Below are positions 27,533-36,422 of a stretch of DNA of 64,000 nucleotides, piece by piece (the first letter of the stretch is position 1; the number at the start of each line of letters is the position of its first letter). Location of the stretch: assembly GCF_028693135.1 (NCBI RefSeq), contig NZ_JAQUVZ010000003.1, forward strand, positions 62,001 to 126,000. Reading direction: 5' to 3'. This DNA is from Methanosarcina sp. (GTDB lineage: Archaea > Halobacteriota > Methanosarcinia > Methanosarcinales > Methanosarcinaceae). Under the pieces are notes generated by a model. It did no database searches and was not told the DNA's origin. It saw only the letters and a list, made by a program, of their open reading frames with translations. The position numbers and the translations under genes were made by a program.

Positions 27533-27712
27533 CTTACATTGACGGCAATTCCGAATCGGACATCGAAAAAGAGAGCCTCGCCTGCGCCAGGGGCTCAATT
27601 GTTTTTATCCAAGCCCACGGCTAAAACATCGATAAGCTTGAAAAATACGTGCTCCACTTAAAGTACTTTGAGCCACGATCCAGGCCGGACCCTTTGATAA
27701 GGTGTATTTTCC
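27533..27712 (+). pseudogene. mptE (DUF115) pseudogene fragment
   Basis: Translation from 27533 gives TYIDGNSESDIEKESLACAR, GSIVFIQAHG, a stop (TAA), then NIDKLEKYVL and further degenerate sequence to SRPDPLI. This aligns with MptE residues ~102-160 (DLDGNSETDIEKEILACSRG ... ARPFDQV). The in-frame stop and loss of both ends show it is a dead fragment, from mptE or a lost paralogue. Confidence 0.85.
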
Positions 27713-27786
27713 AGTAAAATGCGAATCCTTTAATGTTTTTCTCATTTCGCTGGAAATGCTGGGTGCCATAAATCTGTTTTATTGGT

Positions 27787-27840
27787 TTATGTGGAATTTT
27801 CGCCACATAATATATATATCATGTGAACATTTTTCCACAT
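27787..27840. promoter_or_regulatory. Nested inverted repeats TTATGTGG/CCACATAA
   Basis: TTATGTGG (27787-27794) and CCACATAA (27803-27810) form a perfect 8-bp stem; 10 nt further on, ATGTG ... CCACAT repeats the theme (27821-27840). It lies just 3' of the nucleotidyltransferase gene and could be a terminator or a protein-binding site. Confidence 0.5.
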
Positions 27841-27867
27841 AATGCCGAAGCCGACTGATATTTCTTT

Positions 27868-28539
27868 TTAACTCGGGTATTTTCTTAATTCGTTCTCATA
27901 ATATTCTTCGCTCAACTTTTCCACTTCTTCAAGTATTGGGATATAGAGTCCTTCGTCTGCAAGTATGCCAAGCCTTTCTCCTACCCACGTTATCCAGACA
28001 TTCTGTCCACTTAATTTGATCTGGTTTTTAAGTTCGTCAAGAATTATTTCCCATTCAACGCCTCTTTTTGCAAGAGAAATGCAGTCTTCAATGTCTCCAC
28101 TCCTTTCGGTCATTGTCTTGAACAGGAAAACATCCTCGTTGGAGCAAAGATAAACAGCAAGGCTGTCCAGGATTAAGTATTCTCTACCCCTTTCGACCAT
28201 TGAATCTGTGACTGAAAACTTCCCGCAGACACTTGTATGGAAAAGGTCTACTCTGAAGTCTTCTCTCTCCAGGACCTGGCTGATATTCATATGAACGTAT
28301 CCGGGGGTTGGTTTTGTACTTTTGAAACCAAGGGTGTTGAGAGTATTTTCAAACAGTTTAAAGTCATGCAAATTTAGGACTACGAGGTCTATATCCTTTG
28401 TTGCAGGCTTAAGGCCCTGTTCCAGAAGCACGGTCCCACCGATAACAAAAATTTCAAGTTTTTCAGGTTCTGGAGTACCGGCCAATAAATCACCAATTTC
28501 TTTAAAAAGTCTCTGGACTTCCACTACACTCTCTATCAT
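27868..28539 (-). CDS. Nucleotidyltransferase-fold protein (DUF6036/AbiEii-like)
   Basis: 223 aa. The nucleotidyltransferase signature is at ~30-52: IFVIGGTVLLEQGLKPATKD followed by IDLVVLN, giving the GG and D-x-D triad expected of MNT/AbiEii-like enzymes. Further on, FRVDLFHTSVCG may supply the third acidic residue. Its start overlaps the upstream HTH gene's stop by one base (TAATG), showing tight coupling. Paired HTH and nucleotidyltransferase genes are typical of AbiE-type toxin-antitoxin or abortive-infection modules, where the transferase is the toxin. Toxicity here is inferred. Confidence 0.75.
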   Translation of the reverse strand: MIESVVEVQRLFKEIGDLLAGTPEPEKLEIFVIGGTVLLEQGLKPATKDIDLVVLNLHDFKLFENTLNTLGFKSTKPTPGYVHMNISQVLEREDFRVDLFHTSVCGKFSVTDSMVERGREYLILDSLAVYLCSNEDVFLFKTMTERSGDIEDCISLAKRGVEWEIILDELKNQIKLSGQNVWITWVGERLGILADEGLYIPILEEVEKLSEEYYENELRKYPS

Positions 28540-29435
28540 TATTGCTGACCTTCCTTTATCTCAATCCCATACATATCCGCCTTTTCCTTAATTTCTTCAA
28601 AAGCAGGATACCCCCTGATCCTTTCTCCCTGCAAAACAAGCTTCAGGTTCTCAACTATGTTGTGTCTCACACCTTTCAATTCGTCCTCGAACTTACAGTA
28701 GAAAAGTGCAAGGAATATGAAATGTCTGACAGAAGCTTCTTTCTCTGCAACATAAAGCGCATGCCGGAAAATATCTTCTTTTGTAAGCTCTTTTTCCGGT
28801 TCTTTATCCGAATAATAGTAATAGGTGGTTGGCAAAAGGAGTTTGATCCCTTCTTTTTCGAAGACCGAAAACCCAGTCTTTTCTCCAGAATCCCCGCCAT
28901 ACTTATTGGAATAAATGACCTCCCCCTGGTCCCGGTAGTATATTACCGAATTATAGGGCACTCGCGGGTCAAGCAACCTTTTGATATCCCTTATTTCCCT
29001 AAGCAGGTCTGGCACCTCTCTCCAGATCCTTTCATTGAGTACATAACGTTCCCCGTCTCTTTTTATCAGGCTTATCTTTAAGGCTTTTTTCAGAAAAGCA
29101 TAGGCTGTACTCTTTTTCACATCCGTCTCTTCAGTGATTTCATCCACAGTTTTTGCTTCAAGCAGAGAGACGAGTATAGAGATTCCGGAATCTGCCAGAA
29201 CAGATATCAAATTCGGGTACGAATCGAGAATCCGGGTCAACCTGACCATCAAGGTGCTTTTCCTGGGGACAATTTCTCCAGAGGAGAGGGTTGCAAGGTC
29301 TTTTTCTTCAAGTTTTTGCACAATTCGGTAGACGTGCTTTTCGCTTTTATTGAGAGCTTCGGCTATGGTGCTTATTGAGGTGTTGCCTTTTGCGAGTTCT
29401 GCGATTGTTTGAAGTTCAGTTCTGGAAAAATGCAT
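28539..29435 (-). CDS. Winged-helix regulator paired with the nucleotidyltransferase
   Basis: 298 aa from ATG at 29435. Residues 1-50 form an HTH (ELQTIAELAKGNTSISTIAE, then ALNKSEKHVYRIVQKLEEKD); a second wHTH-like segment is at ~100-140 (TVDEITEETDVKKSTAYAFL). The C-terminal half has a YYRDQGEVIYSNKYGG segment and a helical end. Layout (N-terminal wHTH plus larger domain) is like AbiEi antitoxin/regulators. Likely represses its own operon and neutralises the partner (inference). Confidence 0.75.
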   Translation of the reverse strand: MHFSRTELQTIAELAKGNTSISTIAEALNKSEKHVYRIVQKLEEKDLATLSSGEIVPRKSTLMVRLTRILDSYPNLISVLADSGISILVSLLEAKTVDEITEETDVKKSTAYAFLKKALKISLIKRDGERYVLNERIWREVPDLLREIRDIKRLLDPRVPYNSVIYYRDQGEVIYSNKYGGDSGEKTGFSVFEKEGIKLLLPTTYYYYSDKEPEKELTKEDIFRHALYVAEKEASVRHFIFLALFYCKFEDELKGVRHNIVENLKLVLQGERIRGYPAFEEIKEKADMYGIEIKEGQQ

Positions 29436-29577
29436 TAATTCCAATAATATGCGAATAGAATATAAATTTTCGCGTTTAGATGGAAAATATTAGAGTAGAG
29501 GGTAGAGTTTGTTCTCCAGGTTAGAAAATCAGTTCGTTAATAATTGAGGGAAAAAAGTCAGAGATTGAACCAGCTCA

Positions 29578-30028
29578 ATTGTCGTGACAGTGTCACGACA
29601 ATCTCTTCTTCCGGGAGCACTTCGGAGAAATTGATCCTCCTTCGCAGGTGTAAACAGAGTTTGTGCAAGAGGTTCTTGCACAATTCTCTCTCAGCCAGAC
29701 CAAAGACCCTAGATTTTTTGAGTATTTCTAGCATATGAGCTTCCGGAAGTATAGCAGGACCAATTGTCTCCGCAGTGCGGAGACAATTTCTTGTTTGTAT
29801 TGCAACTTTTTTCCTTGAGTTTTCCCTATCAATTTTCGTCATCGGGTAAACTTTTAGATCAATTGTCTACGCAGTGCGTAGACAATTAGCTCATCGAATT
29901 GTCGTATCAGTGATACGACAATTTCCTGCCCGGATTACCCCTTTTTCTTCAAGCTTCATCTTGTAATTTTCATATGCGGCCAATAAGCAGGAGTTTCAAC
30001 TCAATTGTCGCCTCACTGCGGCGACAAT
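29578..30028. repeat. Cluster of six 25-bp palindromes with covarying stems
   Basis: Copies at 29578-29602, 29660-29684, 29763-29787, 29862-29886, 29898-29922 and 30004-30028. Five share ATTGTC-N5-AGT (or ACT)-N5-GACAAT, with the N5 arms differing between copies (GTGAC, TCCGC, TACGC, GTATC, GCCTC) yet complementary within each (the last with one G-U). The sixth is TTGTGCAAGA-GGT-TCTTGCACAA. Ends and centre are fixed; the arms vary in compensation. All lie between the AbiE-like pair and hsdR. No spacer regularity, so not CRISPR. Confidence 0.93.
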
Positions 30029-30063
30029 TCCTTTATGAATTCTCTTAAGCAGTTCAAAAACCC

Positions 30064-33000
30064 TCAAGCAATGATTTGTTGCGAAACCGGAGATGCCAGT
30101 GCTGTTGCCTTGATCTGCTCCAGTGCGGATATCAGCTCATCTATCTGGGTTGAGGTGAAGAGTCCGTCAGGCCCTTGCGTCGTAAGGTCGGTGAATGGTG
30201 ATTCGTAAAGCAGGGCAGCATCCATCACGCCGTGTTCTGCAAGATGGTTTATGACCAGGTTTATGAATTCGATCTGGTTTGCGCTAAAAGTCTTGCCTAA
30301 GAGGAATGTGGCAAGCGCCTGTTTTGCAGCCTCCCTATCCAACCCCACCAGTGAACGTACGAAAAGGCCGAGACCATGCGATTCTTCTCTGGCACGGGCA
30401 ATTACTGCCGGGCCTCCAAGCCCGCTTTCAGAGAGTATCTTCTCCAGCTCATCAAGGTCAGATGCGGTCAATGGCTCGTTCATCCTGAGCTTATGGATGA
30501 CGGTCTGGTCCTGATGTTCCAGGAGGAAAGCCCGGGTCTTGGCACGAAACTTTTCGAAATCTCCGGCTGCAGCAAAGCCCGGCAATTCAACATTGTTTTC
30601 ACTGCCCATTTCGTCTTCGAAGTCGGTATAAATCGGCTTTCTGCGGTGTTTTTCTATTAGTTTTACGAGATCACGGAGGCGCCGCCGAAGCGTTTCCAGC
30701 ATGGGAGTTGTGACATTCTCCCACCATTCATCAGTCTGCACATCCAGAATCAGAGCCATCTGGTCGCGTACCATCGGGATGGCTGATTTTTCTTCAAGGA
30801 GACCTGCAATGTCTCTCGCCTGGTTACGCAAACGTTCAAAGGCGGGCTCGGCACGCAGTAAAGCCAGCTGCAGGTTCAGGACCAGGAGGTCAAAGCGCTT
30901 TGCCTCTTCTGCTTCCGGTGGCAACTCCGAGGGCAGACCTGCGACTTCATGGGAAAGCTCGGAGAGCCCCTCACTGGATAACTTTACCCAGGTTTCGGGC
31001 CTGGAGTATTTCTCTACCAGCCGCCGCCTGGGGCGCACGACGAAGTTATCCAGGTTCATCGAGGCAATTTCGCTGTGCAGCATTTTGGCAATCGAGTGGC
31101 GAACTTCAGCTTCTGTTTTTGGTTCACCATATATTTCCGATGTCTCCGCGCTGGCTTCACAATCGCTGTCCGCTTCAAGTTTCCCGTCCAGCTCGGAGAT
31201 TAATTCAAGCCGTGATTTGAACAGCCGTGTACCCAGCGAGTCCCCCAGTGAACCATCGGTGGTTTCTGGGTTCTGGCTGAAGAACTCCAGGTTCTGGCAG
31301 TAATCGAAAAGATAAAAGAATTGTTTGTCCTTTCCCGGTTCAAAAAGGTCCGGACACAGCCTGGTACCGCGTCCCACCATCTGCCAGAACTTTGTCTTGG
31401 AACGTACCATTTTAAAGAAGACCAGATTCACGACCTCTGGTACATCAATTCCGGTGTCAAGCATGTCCACTGAGAGAGCAATATGCGGGGCTTTTTCTTT
31501 GGTCGAGAAAGTGTCTATCAGGCTCTGGGCGTACTCGACCTTGAAAGTGATGGCACAGGCAAACTCACCCTTGAAATGTGGATAGTTGGCATTGAACCGT
31601 TCGGCAATAAACTCTGCATGCGCCTGGTTTTTGGCAAAGAGTATGGTCTTTCCCAGGCGGTCACCGCCAGCGACTTTCAACCCCCGGGTCATCAGGTGTG
31701 CTAGCACTTTGTCTACGGTATCTTTGTTAAACAGCCACTTATTGACAGCTTCAGCTTCTACCCTGTCAGGGATTTCGCCGTCCTCGTCGTCCCACTCAAG
31801 AGTGTCCCACTGTTCTTTATCTTCATCTGAGAGCTCGTTATAATTGATCCCCTGGCGCTGGAATTTCAGGGGCACTGAAACTGCTTTTGGAGGGACTAAA
31901 AAACCGTCTTTTACAGCTTCTTCCAGATGGTAGGCATCGGTGGGAACACCGGTTTCAAGGTCAAAGAGGCTGTATGTATTACGTTCAATTTCATTTTTGG
32001 GCGTTGCTGTAAGGCCCACAAGCAGTGAATCAAAGTAGTCGAAAATTGCTTTGTATTTCTTGAAGACCGAGCGGTGAGCTTCATCAATAATCACAAGGTC
32101 GAAATGCCCAACTCCAAAGCGGCGCTGTCCGTTACTCATCTCTTCTATCTGTTTCATCATCGTCGGATAGGTCGAAACGAACACTCGCCCTTCTGTATCC
32201 TTTTCCGTGACAAGGTTCACAGGGACGGAGTCGGGAAGGTACTGCTTGAAGGCATTTACCGCTTGATTGACCAGCGCTACCCGGTCGGCCAGGAACAGCA
32301 CACGTTTGACCCAGTTACAGCGCATAAGCAGATCGGAGAGTGCGATGACCGTGCGGGTCTTGCCGGCGCCTGTTGCCATTACTACCAGAGCTTTTCGGTC
32401 ATTGTCCTGTTCAAAAGCTTCTCCGATGCGACGGATGGCCCGGGTCTGATAGTAGCGTTCGACAATGGCGGAATTTATCTCTGCCGTGGCGAGAGGTCTG
32501 CGGCTGCTGCGCCGCTGGATTAGCAGTTCAAGTTCAGGTTTTTTATAGAAGCCCTGCACCTGCCTCGGGGGATAGCTGGAATCATCCCAGATCCAGTGTT
32601 CATACCCGTTTGAATAGAAGATCACCGGTCTCTGCCCGAATTGTTTATCCAGGCAGTCGGCGTAGAGTTTTGCCTGCTGCTGGCCAACCCGAGGGTCGCG
32701 TTTGGTTCTTTTTGCTTCCACCAGGGCAAGGGGTTTTCCGTCGTCGCCCCAGAGCACATAATCTACAAAGCCGACCCCGCTCTCGTTGGGCATGCCTGAG
32801 ACTTCAAATTCCCTGTCCCGGGCTTTGTCCAGAGCCCAGCCAGCCTCTTTAAGCAGCAGATCAATGAAGAAGTCCCGGGTCTCGGCTTCGGAATAATCGT
32901 GGGTATCCGGCAGTAAAGCTGAAGCTTCTTTTGCCTTTGCAACCTCGGCCCGCAGACGTTTGAGTTCTTCGTCCAGTGAGGATTTGTCGGCCAGAAGTTC

Positions 33001-33504
33001 AGAGAGTTTTTCGTCCTTTTCCCGCAGACTGGCTTCAAGGTTCTGGAGCTGTTCTATCGTCTGCTTCGGGATGGTTGTTTTTGGAAGGTTTTCGGGGTTA
33101 AAGCTCAGTCCCGGTTCAGGTTTTCCTTCTCTTGCATAGGTGCGTGCCAGCCAGTAGCTGATGTGGAAAAGTTCACGCACTGCTGTTATTGAATCGTCCA
33201 CCAGGACTGAACTGTTGCTGTGCACAGCCTGATTTCCAAGCCGGATAATGACCCGTGCTTTGTTGAAGATTGCCTCTCCCGCAGCTTTCTTGAATGTAGG
33301 CTCATGAATAAGAGCACTCAAATTATCCTGATACGGCAGGAGCAGGGAATAATCGTGCTTATACATCCACTGCACAGCCAGTTCCAGAGCCCTGCGAGCG
33401 TAAAAACAGGCAGTGCGCGGGTCAGGATAAACTGCATTTGAGGTTTTTATGGCAGCCTCATACAGAGAAGGCCACTCGGCTTCGAGAAAGGCAAAATTGG
33501 TCAT
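30064..33504 (-). CDS. hsdR: Type I restriction endonuclease, R subunit
   Basis: 1146 aa. An N-terminal DUF4145-like helical domain (YARRALELAVQWMYKHD, ~35-51) is followed by a coiled coil (~150-195), an HSDR_N nuclease region (VDYVLWGDDGKPLALVEAKR, ~247-266), and an SF2 helicase: VMATGAGKTRTVIAL (~373), VIIDEAHRSVF (~465), GLTATP (~490), QMVGRGTRLCPD (~680). The C-terminal part resembles EcoEI-type R subunits. It translocates and cuts DNA lacking the HsdM/HsdS methylation. Its ATG overlaps the upstream stop by one base (TAATG), with GGAGG before it. Last gene of a five-gene operon. Confidence 0.95.
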   Translation of the reverse strand: MTNFAFLEAEWPSLYEAAIKTSNAVYPDPRTACFYARRALELAVQWMYKHDYSLLLPYQDNLSALIHEPTFKKAAGEAIFNKARVIIRLGNQAVHSNSSVLVDDSITAVRELFHISYWLARTYAREGKPEPGLSFNPENLPKTTIPKQTIEQLQNLEASLREKDEKLSELLADKSSLDEELKRLRAEVAKAKEASALLPDTHDYSEAETRDFFIDLLLKEAGWALDKARDREFEVSGMPNESGVGFVDYVLWGDDGKPLALVEAKRTKRDPRVGQQQAKLYADCLDKQFGQRPVIFYSNGYEHWIWDDSSYPPRQVQGFYKKPELELLIQRRSSRRPLATAEINSAIVERYYQTRAIRRIGEAFEQDNDRKALVVMATGAGKTRTVIALSDLLMRCNWVKRVLFLADRVALVNQAVNAFKQYLPDSVPVNLVTEKDTEGRVFVSTYPTMMKQIEEMSNGQRRFGVGHFDLVIIDEAHRSVFKKYKAIFDYFDSLLVGLTATPKNEIERNTYSLFDLETGVPTDAYHLEEAVKDGFLVPPKAVSVPLKFQRQGINYNELSDEDKEQWDTLEWDDEDGEIPDRVEAEAVNKWLFNKDTVDKVLAHLMTRGLKVAGGDRLGKTILFAKNQAHAEFIAERFNANYPHFKGEFACAITFKVEYAQSLIDTFSTKEKAPHIALSVDMLDTGIDVPEVVNLVFFKMVRSKTKFWQMVGRGTRLCPDLFEPGKDKQFFYLFDYCQNLEFFSQNPETTDGSLGDSLGTRLFKSRLELISELDGKLEADSDCEASAETSEIYGEPKTEAEVRHSIAKMLHSEIASMNLDNFVVRPRRRLVEKYSRPETWVKLSSEGLSELSHEVAGLPSELPPEAEEAKRFDLLVLNLQLALLRAEPAFERLRNQARDIAGLLEEKSAIPMVRDQMALILDVQTDEWWENVTTPMLETLRRRLRDLVKLIEKHRRKPIYTDFEDEMGSENNVELPGFAAAGDFEKFRAKTRAFLLEHQDQTVIHKLRMNEPLTASDLDELEKILSESGLGGPAVIARAREESHGLGLFVRSLVGLDREAAKQALATFLLGKTFSANQIEFINLVINHLAEHGVMDAALLYESPFTDLTTQGPDGLFTSTQIDELISALEQIKATALASPVSQQIIA

Positions 33505-35612
33505 TAATTTCCTCCGTTCCCCATTTGTCTCTCGAAGGATTGTCGCACCAGACCCATAACATAGGGTAGCTCATCCAGCGATCTCAAGCCTACTTTTACA
33601 TCGCCGTTGCCCCAACACCCGATGTCTGAAACGTCCTTGCAGAGTCCTTTGGGATCGTTTATGCCAGAAAAAGGCAGATTGAGTGACAGGATCAGCCGCT
33701 TAGCTTGTGGCACCACATCCACAAAGTTAGTCTCAGCTTTGTAGGCGACATAAAGCTTGAGAAACTCCTCAGTTACACAGGGATCGAGGGCTAACACTTG
33801 CTTACGGAAGGCCTCGAACAGCTCATGCATGGTTCCAGTTAGCAGGTGTGGATGGTTTTCAATTGTGTAACCAGATGCGGCAGCCTTTGGCTTGTACGCC
33901 TCAATGATATCGGTAGCCAGCTTTGGCATTGTCCATACATCAAGAGCTATTTCTGCCAGCCTACCTGCCCTTTCTTTGATAGTGTCTTCGTTCCACTGGT
34001 CGAGCTGACCAAGTCCTCTATTGAGTTTGAGCGGACTTTCCTTGAAGCCGCCCGGCATATCACATTTCTCAGTGAAAGATCGGTCACTGTACTCAGAGTT
34101 GTAGCCAGTGAGTGTGAGGTTTCCAAGAGTATGCAGCCATGTCTCATGAATTCGTTTCCACTCCAAGCCAAGTTCCGTTTTCCAGGCTGTGGAGAGATTC
34201 TCATTCTGTGGCATGATATGCTCGATGGTGTACTCATCTACCAGCACACGTTCTTTATGTCCGTAGTTTTCCAATCGTCTTATCCAATAACTACGGCTTC
34301 GGAAGTTGTAGAGGTCACGGATTTGCAATTCACGCCGGAATTCCTCGTCATTTGGGAAGCGGCGATACGAAGGCAACTGAAGAAGGTATACCTGGATGCT
34401 TTTGAGGTAACGATCCTTTTTGAGTGCTCTGGAAAAGGTTGCAAAGGTCTTGTTCATTGAATTTGTGGGGATAGAGCAGATAGCGCGCCGGAACACGTAG
34501 GCTTCCACCAGCCGAACTGCTGCAACAAAATCTTCCCTGGACAGCACTCCGGTTGCGTAGTCGTGATACAGTTCGAGCAGGAATGGATAGGCCACATCTA
34601 CCCTAAGCTCGCGTAAGTCATGGAAGGCCAGTTTCAGACCGGGATCTGTCTCTGTTCCCAGTGCCATAGCGCAGAAGTATCGAGAATATGTCCGGATATC
34701 GGCTACAAGTGCTTCTACTCCTGCCTGTGCTGTTTTTTGGGAACTGGCGTGAACCTTAAACGCATCATAGACTTCCCCAATTCTGGGAATCTCCCCGGTT
34801 TTTACAGTCAAATAATGGCGCATGAATCCATCGAACTGCTCACTGTAGGCTTCCTGCCCGAAATCCACTTCCATTGGCCGCCAGAACTGTTCATAAAGCC
34901 TTGTCTGTAACTTAGGCTCCAGCCCCATCAGGATGTAGTTGCGAATCAGGTCGGCCTGGCTGAGTTCTTTGCCGGTTGAGTTCATGCTTTCAAAAATGAG
35001 CTGAGGGTTGTCCTGATCGCGATTGAGTGCAATATCAACCACTATAAGTTTGGCCAACCCTTTACACAGAGGCATGAGATTGTCTTTATACCCAGCAATC
35101 CACGATTCAAAAAGTTTGAAATTCTCCATCACCCGTAGAGAATATTCTTTTGGCTGCTCTCTGTTGCCGACAATAGAGGTAAGCGAATCCTTATCCGTCT
35201 GCGAAAGGATAAGTTTGTAATACTTTTCTCCTTCTTCCTCCGGGTTAAGCAGATAATAATTGCGCAGTTTGCGCGGAGAAAAACCATCCAGAGGCTCACG
35301 TTTTTCTTCATCTAATTGGTCAAGTGTTCTGGAAAGGGCAGCTATCAGCAGGGTTACTGTGGTCAGACGCTGTTGTCCGTCGATTACGAGCAGGGGAGAC
35401 TGGCTGGATACCTGATAAATCCCTTTTTCTATGTAAACGATAGAGCCGACGAAGTGAGCTGAGATATCATCGTTGCTGCCTGTCCGCAGAATATCATCCC
35501 ACAACTGCCAACACTCTTTCTCAGTCCATGAGTAGGTGCGCTGGTATATCGGAATTACAAACTGGGGGGATTTCCTAAGGAAATCAAGTAATTTAGCTTC
35601 AGTAGCTTTCAT
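33504..35612 (-). CDS. DUF262/DUF1524 nuclease (GmrSD-like)
   Basis: About 702 aa from ATG at 35612, with GAGGAG 10 nt upstream. DUF262 (ParB-like NTP-binding/nuclease) at the N-terminus: QFVIPIYQRTYSWTEKECWQ, LLVIDGQQRLTTVTLLIAAL. DUF1524 (HNH) at ~480-560: YTIEHIMPQNENL, WLHTLGNLTLTGYNSEYSD. A DUF5655-like C-terminal piece (LRSLDELPYVMGLVRQSFE). Single-chain GmrSD-type proteins cut modified DNA (type IV restriction) using NTP. Its place between hsd genes suggests a combined attack on both unmodified and modified phage DNA (inference). Confidence 0.9.
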   Translation of the reverse strand: MKATEAKLLDFLRKSPQFVIPIYQRTYSWTEKECWQLWDDILRTGSNDDISAHFVGSIVYIEKGIYQVSSQSPLLVIDGQQRLTTVTLLIAALSRTLDQLDEEKREPLDGFSPRKLRNYYLLNPEEEGEKYYKLILSQTDKDSLTSIVGNREQPKEYSLRVMENFKLFESWIAGYKDNLMPLCKGLAKLIVVDIALNRDQDNPQLIFESMNSTGKELSQADLIRNYILMGLEPKLQTRLYEQFWRPMEVDFGQEAYSEQFDGFMRHYLTVKTGEIPRIGEVYDAFKVHASSQKTAQAGVEALVADIRTYSRYFCAMALGTETDPGLKLAFHDLRELRVDVAYPFLLELYHDYATGVLSREDFVAAVRLVEAYVFRRAICSIPTNSMNKTFATFSRALKKDRYLKSIQVYLLQLPSYRRFPNDEEFRRELQIRDLYNFRSRSYWIRRLENYGHKERVLVDEYTIEHIMPQNENLSTAWKTELGLEWKRIHETWLHTLGNLTLTGYNSEYSDRSFTEKCDMPGGFKESPLKLNRGLGQLDQWNEDTIKERAGRLAEIALDVWTMPKLATDIIEAYKPKAAASGYTIENHPHLLTGTMHELFEAFRKQVLALDPCVTEEFLKLYVAYKAETNFVDVVPQAKRLILSLNLPFSGINDPKGLCKDVSDIGCWGNGDVKVGLRSLDELPYVMGLVRQSFERQMGNGGN

Positions 35613-35617
35613 AAAAA

Positions 35618-36421
35618 TCAGTCTCCTCTGAGTCCTGTCACGGTACACTCGTCCAGCTTTCTATGCAGAAGTGAAATTAGGGATAGGTAATCCGCTGCAT
35701 CATCTTCACCCTGCCAGAGTATCTTTGGTCCGTGAGCTAACGGATTGCGGACAGCTGCAAAGCAGCCTTTCAAAAGTAAAGCAAAACCCTTATGTTCTGA
35801 CCTCTCGGTCTCAGTTTGCAGTGAATTAATCGCCAGGATCGGCTTCTCTATTGAAAAAACCTTATCGATGAGAGCAGCTCCATCTGCCTGCACTCCAGAA
35901 AGATCACGTATCCGCTGAGCCAGACCCTTGGAAGCCTCGAATACAGCATGGAAATAATTATCCTGCAGAAGCTCGGGTCGGCAATACTTCAAGACTTCTG
36001 GATGTATTTGTCTTCCCTGAAACTTTGCTCGGATAGTTCGTGCCTTTTTTTCAGCCTCATCAAGAGTTTTTGCAATCTTACACTGCCGGAACTTTCCATC
36101 CTTACCGTATTCCAAACCTGAAAAAGAAAGAATAGTGTTTAGATGCTGGCGATTCGCTTCGAACTCGTCATTGCGTTCAGCGAAACGAGCAGGAGCCAAA
36201 AAAGATTGAATAAAGTTAATTATCTGATTTGCACAGTTATTCTGTTGCTGACAATCAAGAAAGACCCAATAAAGACGTTTCCATTTTGTAGATTGACGTG
36301 ATTTATCCACCAAACCCCGATTGCTTAGAACTCGGGAAATATCATCACCACTGCCGCATTCTCCAAGCAATCGTGCAATTGCTTCGATTTGGCCTTCTGA
36401 GAATGGTGGAACGGCAATCAT
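35618..36421 (-). CDS. TIGR02391 (Ymh) family protein
   Basis: 267 aa from ATG at 36421, one base after the hsdS stop. The C-terminal half has the Ymh pattern: NYFHAVFEASKGLAQRIRDL (~155), GAALIDKVFS, then LLLKGCFAAVRNPLAHGPK (~225). The N-terminal part has an HTH-like region (SGDDISRVLSNRGLV). The family appears often within type I restriction loci and other defence islands, probably as a nucleic-acid-linked accessory; its biochemical role is not established. Confidence 0.8.
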   Translation of the reverse strand: MIAVPPFSEGQIEAIARLLGECGSGDDISRVLSNRGLVDKSRQSTKWKRLYWVFLDCQQQNNCANQIINFIQSFLAPARFAERNDEFEANRQHLNTILSFSGLEYGKDGKFRQCKIAKTLDEAEKKARTIRAKFQGRQIHPEVLKYCRPELLQDNYFHAVFEASKGLAQRIRDLSGVQADGAALIDKVFSIEKPILAINSLQTETERSEHKGFALLLKGCFAAVRNPLAHGPKILWQGEDDAADYLSLISLLHRKLDECTVTGLRGD

Positions 36422-36422
36422 C

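Noticed and set aside
29558-29842. 94-codon minus-strand ORF between the regulator and hsdR
   Set aside because: It runs across three of the palindromes, which supply much of its sequence, and has no clear ribosome-binding site or recognisable family.
29578-30028. Possible CRISPR array
   Set aside because: The repeats are individually self-complementary with different arm sequences and irregular spacing (about 36 to 106 nt between starts); there are no uniform spacers or cas genes.
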